44,697 nt of DNA. Source: JBGQOG01 sp052113705. GTDB taxonomy: Bacteria; Pseudomonadota; Alphaproteobacteria; Rhodobacterales; Rhodobacteraceae. The stretch covers positions 1 to 44,697 of the forward strand of contig NZ_JBGQOG010000027.1 of NCBI RefSeq assembly GCF_052113705.1. The letters are read 5' to 3'. Below, piece after piece: positions 33,296 to 41,753 of this stretch. The translations under genes were made by a program, and so were the position numbers. Position 1 is the first letter of the stretch; every line of letters starts with the position of its first letter. Below the pieces are notes generated by a model, which worked only from the letters and a program-made list of their open reading frames with translations, had not been told where the DNA came from and did not search any database.

Positions 33296-33363
33296 GGGGG
33301 CATCATCGGCGCGAGCCCCCATCCTCTCTCTTCCTCACGGATGCATCCGCGGACTTTCCGCGG
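33296..33363 (+). other. Two hairpins between livF and hyuA
   Basis: GGGGGC (33296-33301) pairs with GCCCCC (33315-33320) and is followed by a pyrimidine tract ATCCTCTCTCTTCCT. A second stem, CCGCGG (33347-33352) / CCGCGG (33358-33363), lies with a 5-nt loop. They may attenuate or stabilise the transcript between the transporter and enzyme genes; no true T-run is present. Confidence 0.4.
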
Positions 33364-33402
33364 CAGGGCCTCCGTTTGCCAACGAACCTTAGGATCCCTT
33401 CC

Positions 33403-35475
33403 ATGGCGAAACTTGCTTTCGATACCGGCGGTACCTTCACCGACTTCGCGCTTCTTGACGATGCAGGCGATCTGCACCTGCACAAGGTGCTCTCCACCCC
33501 GCTCAACCCCGCCGATGCGGTGATCCAGGGCGTCAGCGAACTGCTGGCCCGCTACAAAGACACGGTCAGCCGCGATACCCTGCAGGTTCTGGGCGCCACC
33601 ACCGTCGTTACCAATGCCGTCCTCGAACGTCGCGGCGCCGAAACCGGCCTGATCACCACCGACGGCTTCCAGGACATCCTGCGCATCCGCAACGAAGGCC
33701 GCTATGACCTTTATGATCTGAAGATCCAGTATCCGGCACCGCTGGTCAGCCGGGCCGAGACCTTCGGCGCGGTCGAACGCCTGACCGCCGAAGGCGTGGT
33801 GATCACCGAGCTTGACGAAGAAAAGATCCGCGAACTGGGCCGCGAACTGGTGGCCCGCGGCATCAAATCGGTCGCCGTCTGCCTGCTGCATGCCTATAAA
33901 TACCCCGACCACGAACGCCGCGTCCGCGCAGTGCTCGCAGAAACCGCGCCAGATGTCTTTGTCACCATCTCGTCGGATGTCTGCCCCGAGGTCCGCGAGT
34001 TCGACCGCGCCTCGACCACGGTGGCCAATGCCTATACCCGGCCGCTGATGGAAAAGCATGTGGACGAGCTGGGCCGCGCTTTTGCCGAACGCGGCATTGA
34101 TCGCGACATGCTGTGGATGACCTCGTCGGGAGGCCTGGTGCCGAGCCCGCGCGCCGCGAAACTGCCGGTTCGGCTGATCGAATCCGGCCCCGCCGCGGGC
34201 GCGGTGGCTGCCGCCGAATTCGGCCGCATCGCCGGTGAAACCAGCGTGCTGTCTTTCGACATGGGCGGCACCACCGCCAAGCTATGCCTAATCCCGAATG
34301 GCGAGCCGACCATCGGTTCCGAGCTTGAAGTGGCGCATTACCACCGCTTCCGAAAAGGTTCGGGCTTCCCGCTGAAGATCCAGTCGATCCACATGATCGA
34401 GATCGGCGCAGGCGGCGGCTCGATCGCGGCCAAGAACCCGCTCGGCCTGCTGAATGTCGGCCCGCGCTCGGCCGGGGCGCTGCCGGGTCCGGCGGCCTAT
34501 CAGCGCGGCGGCACCGAGCCGACCGTGACCGATGCCGACATCGTTCTGGGCTATATGGGCACCGAAAACTTCGTCGGTGGTTCGTTTAAAGTGTCGAAAG
34601 ACGCGGCGATTGCCGCCATCGACAAGCTGGCGGCAGAATTGGGCGTCAGCCGCGAACGCTGCGCCTGGGGCATCCATGACCTGGTGAACGAAGCGATGTC
34701 GAAAGCCGCCGCGATGCATGCGACCGACCTTGGCGTCGATCCGCGGCAGCTGCCGATGGTGGCTTTTGGCGGCGCCGGTCCGGTCCATGCCTATGGCATC
34801 GCCCGCAAGCTCGGCATCACCCGGATCATCTGCCCGACCGGCGCGGGCGTGACCTCAGCTCTGGGCCTGATGATCGCCCCGGTCGCGGTCGATGTGTCGG
34901 CCTCGCGGCCGATGACCCTGGCCGCTTGGGATGCCGCCGTCGTCCAACCGATGCTGGCTGATCTGGCGCAACAAGGTGCCGAAGTTGTCACCGCTGCTGG
35001 CGTTGCCGCCGACACCATCGACTATCGCTACACCGTCGACATGCGCCATGTCGGTCAGGGCCATGAGATCAGCGTCACCCTGCCTGACCTCGACCTGCCC
35101 GAAGCCGAGTTCCTGGCTGAACTCGAGGCGCGCTTCTACGCGCATTACATCGAACTCTTCGGCCGTAAGGTCGAAAACTCGAGCCTCGAAATCATCACTT
35201 GGCGGATGCGTGCCAGCGGCCAGAAGGCGCAAGCCCGCCGCCCGGTCGCCGAAGTCGTCGGCCCGCAGCCGCTGAAAGGCCACCGCAGCGTCTATTTCGA
35301 CAGCCTCGGTGCTGCGGTCGAGACCCCGATCTATGATCACTATGCGCTGCCCGTCGACCTACCGATCTCCGGGCCCGCCATCATCGAACAGCGCGAGTCG
35401 AGCATCGTGATGGGCCCGGAAGGCACCGCGCATGTCGATGCCAAAGGCAACCTCATCATCGATATCCAGGAGTAA
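33403..35475 (+). CDS. hyuA: Hydantoinase/oxoprolinase family subunit A (ATP-dependent)
   Basis: 690 aa. The start ATG at 33403 (MAKLAFDTGGTFTDFALLDD) directly precedes the first phosphate-binding motif DTGGTFTD. Further motifs: LGATTVVTNAVLERRGAETG, EGRYDLYDLKIQYPAPLVSR, SVAVCLLHAYKYPDHERRVR, RLIESGPAAGAVAAAEFGR, VLSFDMGGTTAKLCLI (second actin-like ATP motif), IEIGAGGGSIA and LPMVAFGGAGPVHAYGIARK-LG. HyuA supplies the ATPase of enzymes that open hydantoins, 5-oxoproline or lactams, or carboxylate ketones. Paired with HyuB 5 nt downstream, it would drive an ATP-dependent hydrolysis of an amide, imide or lactam bond. The exact substrate is unknown. Confidence 0.92.
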   Translation: MAKLAFDTGGTFTDFALLDDAGDLHLHKVLSTPLNPADAVIQGVSELLARYKDTVSRDTLQVLGATTVVTNAVLERRGAETGLITTDGFQDILRIRNEGRYDLYDLKIQYPAPLVSRAETFGAVERLTAEGVVITELDEEKIRELGRELVARGIKSVAVCLLHAYKYPDHERRVRAVLAETAPDVFVTISSDVCPEVREFDRASTTVANAYTRPLMEKHVDELGRAFAERGIDRDMLWMTSSGGLVPSPRAAKLPVRLIESGPAAGAVAAAEFGRIAGETSVLSFDMGGTTAKLCLIPNGEPTIGSELEVAHYHRFRKGSGFPLKIQSIHMIEIGAGGGSIAAKNPLGLLNVGPRSAGALPGPAAYQRGGTEPTVTDADIVLGYMGTENFVGGSFKVSKDAAIAAIDKLAAELGVSRERCAWGIHDLVNEAMSKAAAMHATDLGVDPRQLPMVAFGGAGPVHAYGIARKLGITRIICPTGAGVTSALGLMIAPVAVDVSASRPMTLAAWDAAVVQPMLADLAQQGAEVVTAAGVAADTIDYRYTVDMRHVGQGHEISVTLPDLDLPEAEFLAELEARFYAHYIELFGRKVENSSLEIITWRMRASGQKAQARRPVAEVVGPQPLKGHRSVYFDSLGAAVETPIYDHYALPVDLPISGPAIIEQRESSIVMGPEGTAHVDAKGNLIIDIQE

Positions 35476-35480
35476 GCAAG

Positions 35481-37145
35481 ATGCGGAAACTCAAAGCCGA
35501 TCTGACCGATCCGATTACCCTTCAGGTGATGTGGAACCGCCTGATCTTCATCGCCGACCAAGCCGACAACGTGCTGGGGCGCACCGCCTTTTCGCCGATC
35601 GTCCGGGAAAACCACGACTATGTGACCGTGCTCTTGGACAGCCGCGGCCGGGCGCTGGCGCAATGTACCTGGTCGATCCCGGTCTTCATCTCGTCGCTGC
35701 CCGCGGCGGCCCAGAACCACTTCTTGCCGAAATTCAAACCCGAGATGCTGGATGAAGGCGACGTTCTGGCCACCAACGACCCCGAGATCGGCACCGGCCA
35801 CCTGCCCGACGTGACGATGATCACGCCGATCTACAAGAACGGCAAGATCATCGCCTATGCCGGTTCCATCGCCCACCTGCCCGATATCGGCGGCCGCCCC
35901 CTACATTCCGAGGCCAGCGACATCTTTGAAGAGGGCATCCGCTTCCCGATCGTCAAGATCCATAAGAAGGGCGTGCCGAACCAGGACGTGCTCGACATGA
36001 TCGCGGCCTCAGTGCGGTTGCCGATCGAAGTGCAGGGCGACCTCGACTCGATGGTTGCCGCCAACAACGTCATGGGGCGCGAGCTGCTGCGTTTCCTCGA
36101 GGAATACGACCTGGATGAGGTCGACAGCCTCGCCGACGTGATCCATGGCCTGTCCGAGCGCCAGACCCGCGCTGCGATCCGCAACTGGCCGAACGGCACC
36201 TACAACAGCGAAGTGACGCTGGACGGCTATTTCCCGCCGGTAGTGCTGAAAGCCGCGGTGACCGTGGAGGATGACCATATCCACGTCGATTACGCAGGCT
36301 CTTCGGATCAGGTGCTGAACTCGATCAACTGCCGCACCAACTACCGCTATGCCCATACCGCCTATGCGCTGAAATGCCTGCTCGATCCCGAAACGCCGAA
36401 CAACGAAGGCTGCATCATGCCCTTCACGGATTCGGCGCCGCTGGGCTCGATCCTCAATCCCGAACCCTGGACCGCGGGCAATTCGCGCAACCTGATCGGC
36501 CATGTCATCCCCTCGATGATCTTCAAGGCGCTGGAAACCGTCGCCCCGCAAGAGGTGATCGGCGATAGCGGCGGCGCGCCGATCTGGGCCGCCAACTGTG
36601 TCGGCCAGCGCGGCGACGGCACGCAATACGGCTCGGTACAGAACTTCCACGGCGGTCAAGGCGGCCGTTCGGACAGCGACGGGCTTGATACGCTCAGCTT
36701 CCCCTCGAACTGCAAGGTCACCGCGATCGAGATGTACGAACTGGTGGTGCCTGTGCTGATCGAATGCAAGGAGCTGATCCCGGACAGCGGCGGCGCCGGC
36801 AAATTCCGCGGCGGTCTGGGGCAGCGCGCGGTGCTGCGCAATCTGGGCGCCACGCCGATGTCGGTCTACCTGGCCTCGGAGCGTACCCAGGTGCCGTGCT
36901 TTGGCGTGGTCGGCGGGCAGGACGGCCGGATCGGCAAGGTCCTGAAGAACGGCGCGCCGCATTTCCCGAAGGGCAAGATCAGCCTGGCCACTGGCGATCG
37001 CCTGACGCTGGAAACCCCGGGCGGCGGCGGCTGGGGCAATGCAGCCGAGCGTCCGCGCGATCTGATCGCCGAAGATCTGCGTCTGGGGCTTGTCACGCCT
37101 GCCGCTGCGGCCGACATCTACGGCTATCAGCATAAGGAAGCATAG
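35481..37145 (+). CDS. hyuB: Hydantoinase/oxoprolinase family subunit B
   Basis: 554 aa, normal for HyuB. The start at 35481 has AGGAG 8 nt upstream. Family text: DPITLQVMWNRLIFIADQAD, AFSPIVRENHDYVTVLLDSR, LATNDPEIGTGHLPDVTMIT, AGSIAHLPDIGGRPLHSEAS (with metal-type His/Asp), GTYNSEVTLDGYFPP and SGGAGKFRGGLGQRAVLRNL near the end. HyuB carries the hydrolytic (or carboxylating) site fed by HyuA. The order hyuA-hyuB-SDR-aldolase in one operon indicates that the opened product is then oxidised and cleaved. Confidence 0.92.
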   Translation: MRKLKADLTDPITLQVMWNRLIFIADQADNVLGRTAFSPIVRENHDYVTVLLDSRGRALAQCTWSIPVFISSLPAAAQNHFLPKFKPEMLDEGDVLATNDPEIGTGHLPDVTMITPIYKNGKIIAYAGSIAHLPDIGGRPLHSEASDIFEEGIRFPIVKIHKKGVPNQDVLDMIAASVRLPIEVQGDLDSMVAANNVMGRELLRFLEEYDLDEVDSLADVIHGLSERQTRAAIRNWPNGTYNSEVTLDGYFPPVVLKAAVTVEDDHIHVDYAGSSDQVLNSINCRTNYRYAHTAYALKCLLDPETPNNEGCIMPFTDSAPLGSILNPEPWTAGNSRNLIGHVIPSMIFKALETVAPQEVIGDSGGAPIWAANCVGQRGDGTQYGSVQNFHGGQGGRSDSDGLDTLSFPSNCKVTAIEMYELVVPVLIECKELIPDSGGAGKFRGGLGQRAVLRNLGATPMSVYLASERTQVPCFGVVGGQDGRIGKVLKNGAPHFPKGKISLATGDRLTLETPGGGGWGNAAERPRDLIAEDLRLGLVTPAAAADIYGYQHKEA

Positions 37146-37146
37146 A

Positions 37147-37971
37147 ATGGCCGCAATCCTCACCGGCAAGACAGCAGTGATCACCGGCGCGGGTTCCGGG
37201 ATGGGGCGCGAAATCGCCCTGTCCCTGGCTGCGGCCGGGGCCCGTGTCGTGCTTTGCGGGCGGCGTGCAGGCCCGCTCGATGCGCTGGCGGCCGAGATCG
37301 AGACCACGGGCGGCACCGCGATCACCGCACCGCTCGACATCACCGACAGCGCCGCAATCCGCGCGCTGGTGGCCGAACTGGATGCGCGCTATGGCGGCGT
37401 CGATCTCTTGATCAACAACGCGGGCTCCGCCAGCAAGGTGCTGAACGCGCGCTGGCTGTCCGAGGCCGAGTTCCTCTCGACCGTGAACGTCAACCTGACC
37501 GCCGTCTTCACCTTCTCGCAGGCGGTTCTGCCGGCAATGCTGGCGCGCGGCGCGGGCACGATCATCACCGTCTCCTCGCTGGCGGCAGTGAACCCCAACC
37601 TTCTCGGCGGTGCTGCCTATGGCGCGGCCAAGGCCGGGGTGCGCAATTTCATGGGCTACATGCACAATACCTATCGGCACTTGGGTCTGCGCTCGATCTG
37701 CATCCTGCCCGGAGAGGCGGACACGCCGATCCTCAACAACCGCGCCCGCCCGCCGCTGCCCGAAGAACGCGCGCGGATGCTGGCGCCCGAGGATGTGGCG
37801 GCGGCAGTGATGCTCTGCGCCACGCTGCCCGGCCGTGCCACCGTGCCCGAGCTGCACATCTGCCCGACCTTCCAGCGCGATATTTCGACCGATCTCGAAA
37901 TCGCCCGCTGGCAAGGTGCCCCGGCCGACCTGCCGGACCTGCCCGACGCATTCAAAGGAGCCGCGAAATGA
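37147..37971 (+). CDS. Short-chain dehydrogenase/reductase
   Basis: 274 aa, begins 1 nt after the hyuB stop with AAGGAAG upstream. Classical SDR features: AVITGAGSGMGREIALSLAA (NAD(P) TGxxxGxG), ARVVLCGRRAGPLDALAAEI (the Arg after the second strand favours NADP, weakly), DLLINNAGSASKVLNAR (NNAG), TIITVSSLAAVNPNLLGGAA with catalytic Ser, and YGAAKAG (YxxxK). Its C terminus overlaps the aldolase start as ATGA. It oxidises or reduces a hydroxyl group in the Hyu pathway. The order of steps relative to the aldolase is not known. Confidence 0.9.
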   Translation: MAAILTGKTAVITGAGSGMGREIALSLAAAGARVVLCGRRAGPLDALAAEIETTGGTAITAPLDITDSAAIRALVAELDARYGGVDLLINNAGSASKVLNARWLSEAEFLSTVNVNLTAVFTFSQAVLPAMLARGAGTIITVSSLAAVNPNLLGGAAYGAAKAGVRNFMGYMHNTYRHLGLRSICILPGEADTPILNNRARPPLPEERARMLAPEDVAAAVMLCATLPGRATVPELHICPTFQRDISTDLEIARWQGAPADLPDLPDAFKGAAK

Positions 37972-38669
37972 TCGGAAACAAGCTGCGCGCCCGGCTGAAG
38001 GCCGGTGAAGTGCTGACCATGCTGAACACCCATCACGTCTCCTCGGGGCTGGCCCAGCGGATGATCGAAGTGGGCGCCGATGCGGTGTTTCTCGATTGCG
38101 AACACGGCATGTGGAGCCATGACGACATTCGCAGTCATGCCCAGGCCGCCCGCTCGGTCGGAGGCGCCGGGATCGTGCGGCCGCATTCGCATGAACGCCC
38201 GGTGATGATCCGCTATCTGAATGCCGGGGCGGACGGGCTGATGGTGCCGATGGTCAATACCGCCGAGGAAACCACCGCCATCGTCGAGGCCGTGCGCTAT
38301 GCATTGCCGCATTCCTACGAGGACCGGCTGGTGATCTGCATGATCGAGACCCCGGAGGCGATCGCCAATCTCGATGAGATGCTGAAGGTCGAGGGCGTCG
38401 ATGTCTTCTTCGTCGGGCCGTCGGATCTGTCGCAGAACATGGGCTATTCCCCGGCGCTACCCGCGAGCGAGCCACGCCCGGCCGAGGTGGTCGAAGCGAT
38501 CGAACATGTCTTTGACAAGGTCCGCGCCGCGGGTCTGGCCACCGGCACCTTGGTCCGCGAAGTCGATATCGCGCATTGGACCGACAAGGGCGGCCAGTTC
38601 CTCTACATCCACTCCGACCCGTTCTTGCAAGCGGGCATGAAAAAGATGCGGGGGCTGATTTCGGCCTGA
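37968..38669 (+). CDS. HpcH/HpaI-family class II pyruvate aldolase
   Basis: 233 aa TIM-barrel metal-dependent aldolase. The start at 37968 has AAAGGAG 7 nt upstream. Motifs: GADAVFLDCEHGMWSHDDIR (catalytic His within EHG), AGIVRPHSHERPVMIRYLNA, GADGLMVPMVNTAEET, VICMIETPEAIANLDEML (metal Glu) and VDVFFVGPSDLSQNMGY (metal Asp). The family cleaves 4-hydroxy-2-oxo acids (or citryl/malyl-CoA-like compounds in the wider superfamily) to pyruvate-type products and an aldehyde. It is the last gene of the Liv/Hyu operon and feeds central metabolism. A C-C lyase after an ATP-dependent ring opener supports a degradative pathway. Confidence 0.9.
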   Translation: MIGNKLRARLKAGEVLTMLNTHHVSSGLAQRMIEVGADAVFLDCEHGMWSHDDIRSHAQAARSVGGAGIVRPHSHERPVMIRYLNAGADGLMVPMVNTAEETTAIVEAVRYALPHSYEDRLVICMIETPEAIANLDEMLKVEGVDVFFVGPSDLSQNMGYSPALPASEPRPAEVVEAIEHVFDKVRAAGLATGTLVREVDIAHWTDKGGQFLYIHSDPFLQAGMKKMRGLISA

Positions 38670-38670
38670 C

Positions 38671-38696
38671 CGCAACCGCAGCGCCACTCTTGCGGC
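38671..38696 (+). terminator. Weak hairpin after the Hyu operon
   Basis: CCGCAA (38671-38676) pairs with TTGCGG (38691-38696) over a 14-nt loop. It is not followed by a T-run, so it is a possible operon end only. Confidence 0.2.
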
Positions 38697-38755
38697 CCAT
38701 TGCCACGTTCTCCTTTGTAGCATGAGCTGAGTTTCAACGGGTCATTACACTCGCT

Positions 38756-39073
38756 GCGTCCCGGACCGGCCGGGCGAACCCGGATCTGGTTCGGGATCCG
38801 GTCCTTCATCGCGCCTACATGGCTGATGATCCCGATCGTGCGGCCCTGCCCCTGCAGCGCCTCCAGCGCATCGATGGCCATGTCCAAGCTGGCCGCATCC
38901 AGGGAGCCGAAGCCCTCGTCGATGAACAGCGTCTCCGACAGCGCGCCCCGGCCGCCAAGACCGGAGAGGGCCAGGGCAAGGGAGAGCGAGATTAGGAAGC
39001 GCTCCCCGCTGGACAGGGACCGGGTGGAGCGGGTTTCATCCGCCATGTCCTGGTCGATGACATGCAGGGGGCG
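38756..39073 (-). pseudogene. sbcC: C-terminal fragment of SbcC exonuclease ATPase
   Basis: On the minus strand the text RPLHVIDQDMADETRSTRSL, SSGERFLISLSLALALSGLG, ETLFIDEGFGSLDAASLDMA and GRTIGIISHVGAMKDRIPNQ-IRVRP is the signature, Walker B and H-loop end of SbcC (subunit of the SbcCD nuclease that cuts hairpins at stalled forks). The ABC signature is SSGER where SGGER is common. The roughly 1,000 residues before it are missing, cut off at about 39074 by IS110-type DNA, and the last few residues are replaced near 38756. It is a non-functional remnant. Confidence 0.75.
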
Positions 39074-39148
39074 TTGATGATGTAACCGCCCCCCGACGGC
39101 ATCGATGTGCCAAGGTTGGTCTGCGACGATCCACAAAGGAGGGCGGTC

Positions 39149-39411
39149 ATGTCGGAGGTAATCACGGTCGGGCTCGACTTGGCGAAGAATGTGTTTCAGG
39201 TGCATGGCGCTGACGCTTCGGGGCTTGGTGTTTTGCGCAAGAAGCTGAGACGGGATCAGGTGCTGGCTTTCTTCAGCCGGCAGCCGAGCTGCGTTGTCGC
39301 AATGGAAGCCTGCGGTGGCGCGCATTTCTGGGGCCGCGAGATTGGCAAACTGGGCCACGAGGTCCGCCTCATCCCGCCGCAATATGTCCGGCCTTTCGTG
39401 AGGCGGCAGCA
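39149..39411 (+). pseudogene. IS110-family (IS1111 group) transposase, N-terminal fragment
   Basis: ATG at 39149 with AAAGGAGGG upstream: MSEVITVGLDLAKNVFQVHG (DEDD first Asp), SCVVAMEACGGAHFWGREIG, HEVRLIPPQYVRPFVRRQ. Family similarity ends at RRQ near 39411, before the second acidic cluster, and the frame then runs into unrelated sequence. The element's leader covers about 39074-39148. It is a deletion derivative and inactive. Confidence 0.8.
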
Positions 39412-39454
39412 GCTCAAAGTGCAGGTCCAACAGATGGGGCGGCCTGTTGGACAC

Positions 39455-39592
39455 CTACCCGCAGAACGCTGACAACATCGCCAATACAAGTTCCAGTTCC
39501 GACGCTCGCCACACCAGCAGAACCGGCAGGCAGAGCGAGAGCAAGACCATAAGCGGTAGCCAGACCTCTCGTTTATTCGGACGCCCGGTCAT
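39455..39592 (-). CDS. Small membrane protein overlapping the MFS gene stop
   Basis: 45 aa. ATG at 39592 overlaps the MFS stop codon as ATGA, which is how cotranslated partners are arranged elsewhere in this window. The product begins MTGRPNKREVWLPLMVLLSL and continues CLPVLLVWRASELELVLAML, giving one clear hydrophobic helix. It might be a genuine accessory subunit of the transporter, as seen for some MFS and small-protein pairs. Its 3' end may also have been altered by the adjacent IS110 deletion, so the last residues are uncertain. Confidence 0.4.
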   Translation of the reverse strand: MTGRPNKREVWLPLMVLLSLCLPVLLVWRASELELVLAMLSAFCG

Positions 39593-40845
39593 GGTGCGGC
39601 GGCTGTCAGGGGACCGCGAACGATTGGGCGGTCGTTGATCGGCAGATGAACAATGGCGGCGAGAACGCCAAGCAGGATCGAGATGATCCAGCCTGCCTGA
39701 TAAGAGCCTGTGGCCTCGAACACATAGCCTCCGGCCCAAACACCGAAGAACGACCCAAGCTGATGGCTGAAGAACAGGAAGCCGAACAGGGTAGCGATGT
39801 AGCGCACCCCGAAAATCTGTGCGGTCAGCCCATTGGTCAGAGGCACCGGGCCGAGGAACAGGAACCCGAGGACGACCGAGAACACAAAGACACTCGGGGG
39901 GCTCAGCGGCACGGTGATGAACAATGCGATGGCGATGCTTCTAGCCAGGTAGATGGCGGCAAGAAGGTGCTTCCGGCTCATCCTTCCGCCCCAGAAGCCG
40001 AAGAGATAGCTGCCGATCACGTTCATCAGGGCGATCAGGGCCAGCGCTGTGACCCCATCCGAGGCGCTCATACCGTTGTCAGTCAGGTAGGACGGGAGGT
40101 AGGTCGCCGCGAAGGTGAGCTGGAAACCACAGGCGAGGAAGCCGATGTTCAGGAGCCAGAACCCGCGATGCGAAAACGCCTCCGCAATGGCGGCTGACAT
40201 CGGCATGGGCGACACAGATTCCCCAACAGGCTGCGCCTTAGCCGCCCGGTCCCGCAGCGGGAACACAAGCAGCAGCAGGAAGGGCATGACGACAGCAAGG
40301 ATCAGAAGGGCGTTCATCCATCCCCATGTGCCGATCAGATTTTGTGTCATCGGCACCAAAGCGAACTGGCCCAGCCCGCCAATTGCGCTTGCAAGGCCGA
40401 GCGCCCAGCTTCGGCGCTGCGGGGGCATGAGGCGGTTGATCGCCCCATAGACCACACCAAAGGTCGTGCCCGCCTGCGCGATGCCGATGCAGATGCCCGC
40501 GCTCATCACGAAGAGCGGCACAGTCGTCGCCTGCATCATCCCAAGAAGACCGATGGCATAGAGCAAAAGCCCGGCGATGATCACCTTGGTCGAGCCGAAC
40601 CGATCCGCGACCATCCCGGCGAAGGGTTGCGCGATCCCCCATGTCAGGTTCTGCACCGCCATCGCCAGCGCGAACGTATCGCGCGACCATCCGCGATCCA
40701 TGGAGACAGGCAAAAGGAACAGGCCCTGCACATGGCGAACGCCAAGCGCCATGCCCATGATAAGACCGCCTGCCAGGATCGGAAACCACAAGCCGGACGG
40801 CCAGCGATGGCCATCTGCGGCAGGCTCAGCCATCCGCGTCATCAA
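39589..40845 (-). CDS. Major facilitator superfamily transporter
   Basis: 418 aa, 12 predicted membrane helices. Seen: GMALGVRHVQGLFLLPVSMD, QPFAGMVADRFGSTKVIIAG (MFS loop 2-3 motif with Asp-Arg-Phe-Gly), AGICIGIAQAGTTFGVVYGA, QRRSWALGLASAIGGLGQFA, a central loop around RDRAAKAQPVGESVSPMP, and FFSHQLGSFFGVWAGGYVFE. It resembles oxalate/formate-antiporter-like or monocarboxylate MFS members. It lies 56 nt downstream of panB in a minus-strand operon with the aminotransferase, so it may move a 2-oxo or hydroxy acid such as pantoate or ketoisovalerate, or an amino acid; this is inference. Confidence 0.88.
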   Translation of the reverse strand: MMTRMAEPAADGHRWPSGLWFPILAGGLIMGMALGVRHVQGLFLLPVSMDRGWSRDTFALAMAVQNLTWGIAQPFAGMVADRFGSTKVIIAGLLLYAIGLLGMMQATTVPLFVMSAGICIGIAQAGTTFGVVYGAINRLMPPQRRSWALGLASAIGGLGQFALVPMTQNLIGTWGWMNALLILAVVMPFLLLLVFPLRDRAAKAQPVGESVSPMPMSAAIAEAFSHRGFWLLNIGFLACGFQLTFAATYLPSYLTDNGMSASDGVTALALIALMNVIGSYLFGFWGGRMSRKHLLAAIYLARSIAIALFITVPLSPPSVFVFSVVLGFLFLGPVPLTNGLTAQIFGVRYIATLFGFLFFSHQLGSFFGVWAGGYVFEATGSYQAGWIISILLGVLAAIVHLPINDRPIVRGPLTAAAP

Positions 40846-40901
40846 AATCTCCTAATATCGACAGTCGCCGTCCTTCTGCCTGTCGGTAGAGGACGGGCTT
40901 T

Positions 40902-41732
40902 TCAGGGGCCGGGCTTCGGCCCGAGCTTGTAGGTTTCGCGCTCGTCGGGGAATGCGCCCGAGCGGACATCATCTGCATATTGGGTGACGGCCTTCTCGAT
41001 CAGGCCGCGCATGTCGCCATAGCGGCGCACGAATTTCGGGGTCCAGTAGAACAGGCCCAGCATGTCGTCGGTGACGAGGATCTGACCGTCGCAAACATTG
41101 GACGCACCGATCCCGATGGTGGGCACGCTGACCGAAGCCGTGATCTCGGCCGCCAGATCGGGCGTCACGCCTTCGACCAGTATGGCGAAAGCTCCGGCCG
41201 CATCGACGGCGCGGGCTTCGGCAAGGATGCGCCCGCGCTCATCCGCCGTGCGCCCCTTGGCCTTGAACCCGCCCTCGACGTTCATCGCCTGCGGACGCAA
41301 ACCGATATGGCCCATGACCGGGATGCCGCGCGACACCAGAAAGGCGATGCTTTCCGCCACACCTTCCGAGGCTTCGACCTTGACGGCCGGACATCCGGTT
41401 TTGCGCAGAATCTTCGAGGCGGATTTGAATGCCTGATCCGGCCCGCGCTCATAGCTGCCAAACGGCAGATCGACCACGACCAGCGCATGTTCGCTGCCGC
41501 GCATCACGGCCTGAGCGTGCAGGATCATCATGTCCAGCGTGACGCCGACAGGGCCAGGCAATCCGTGCAGCACCATGCCGACCGAATCCCCGATGAGCAG
41601 CAGATCGCAATGCGGGTCCAGCAGTTCGGCAACCGGCGTTGTATAGGCTGTCAGGCAGACGATCTTTTCCCCGCCCTTGCGGGCACGGATTTGCGGGACG
41701 GTGATGCGGCTGCTTTTGGACTGCTTTGACAT
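40902..41732 (-). CDS. panB: 3-methyl-2-oxobutanoate hydroxymethyltransferase (ketopantoate synthase)
   Basis: 276 aa, cytoplasmic. Transfers a hydroxymethyl group from methylene-tetrahydrofolate to 2-oxoisovalerate, giving ketopantoate for pantothenate and CoA. Motifs: KIVCLTAYTTPVAELLDPHC, LLLIGDSVGMVLHGLPGP (metal Asp), GVTLDMMILHAQAV, ALVVVDLPFGSYERGPDQAF (metal Asp), AVKVEASEGVAESIAFLV, GIPVMGHIGLRPQAMNVEGG (substrate/metal region), GAFAILVEGVTPDLAAEI (catalytic Glu) and SVPTIGIGASNVCDGQILV. The length is normal. No panC or panE is present. The partner genes are an aminotransferase and an MFS transporter, unusual for a housekeeping panBC locus. Confidence 0.93.
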   Translation of the reverse strand: MSKQSKSSRITVPQIRARKGGEKIVCLTAYTTPVAELLDPHCDLLLIGDSVGMVLHGLPGPVGVTLDMMILHAQAVMRGSEHALVVVDLPFGSYERGPDQAFKSASKILRKTGCPAVKVEASEGVAESIAFLVSRGIPVMGHIGLRPQAMNVEGGFKAKGRTADERGRILAEARAVDAAGAFAILVEGVTPDLAAEITASVSVPTIGIGASNVCDGQILVTDDMLGLFYWTPKFVRRYGDMRGLIEKAVTQYADDVRSGAFPDERETYKLGPKPGP

Positions 41733-41753
41733 GATCTGATCCTTTCGCCGAGT

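Noticed and set aside
39405..39417. CGGCAGCAGCTCA identical to the last 13 bp of the IS3 terminus
   Set aside because: The first six bases are explained by the IS110 coding sequence (Arg-Gln), so only about seven matching bases remain. There is no other IS3 sequence beside it, so it is probably coincidence.
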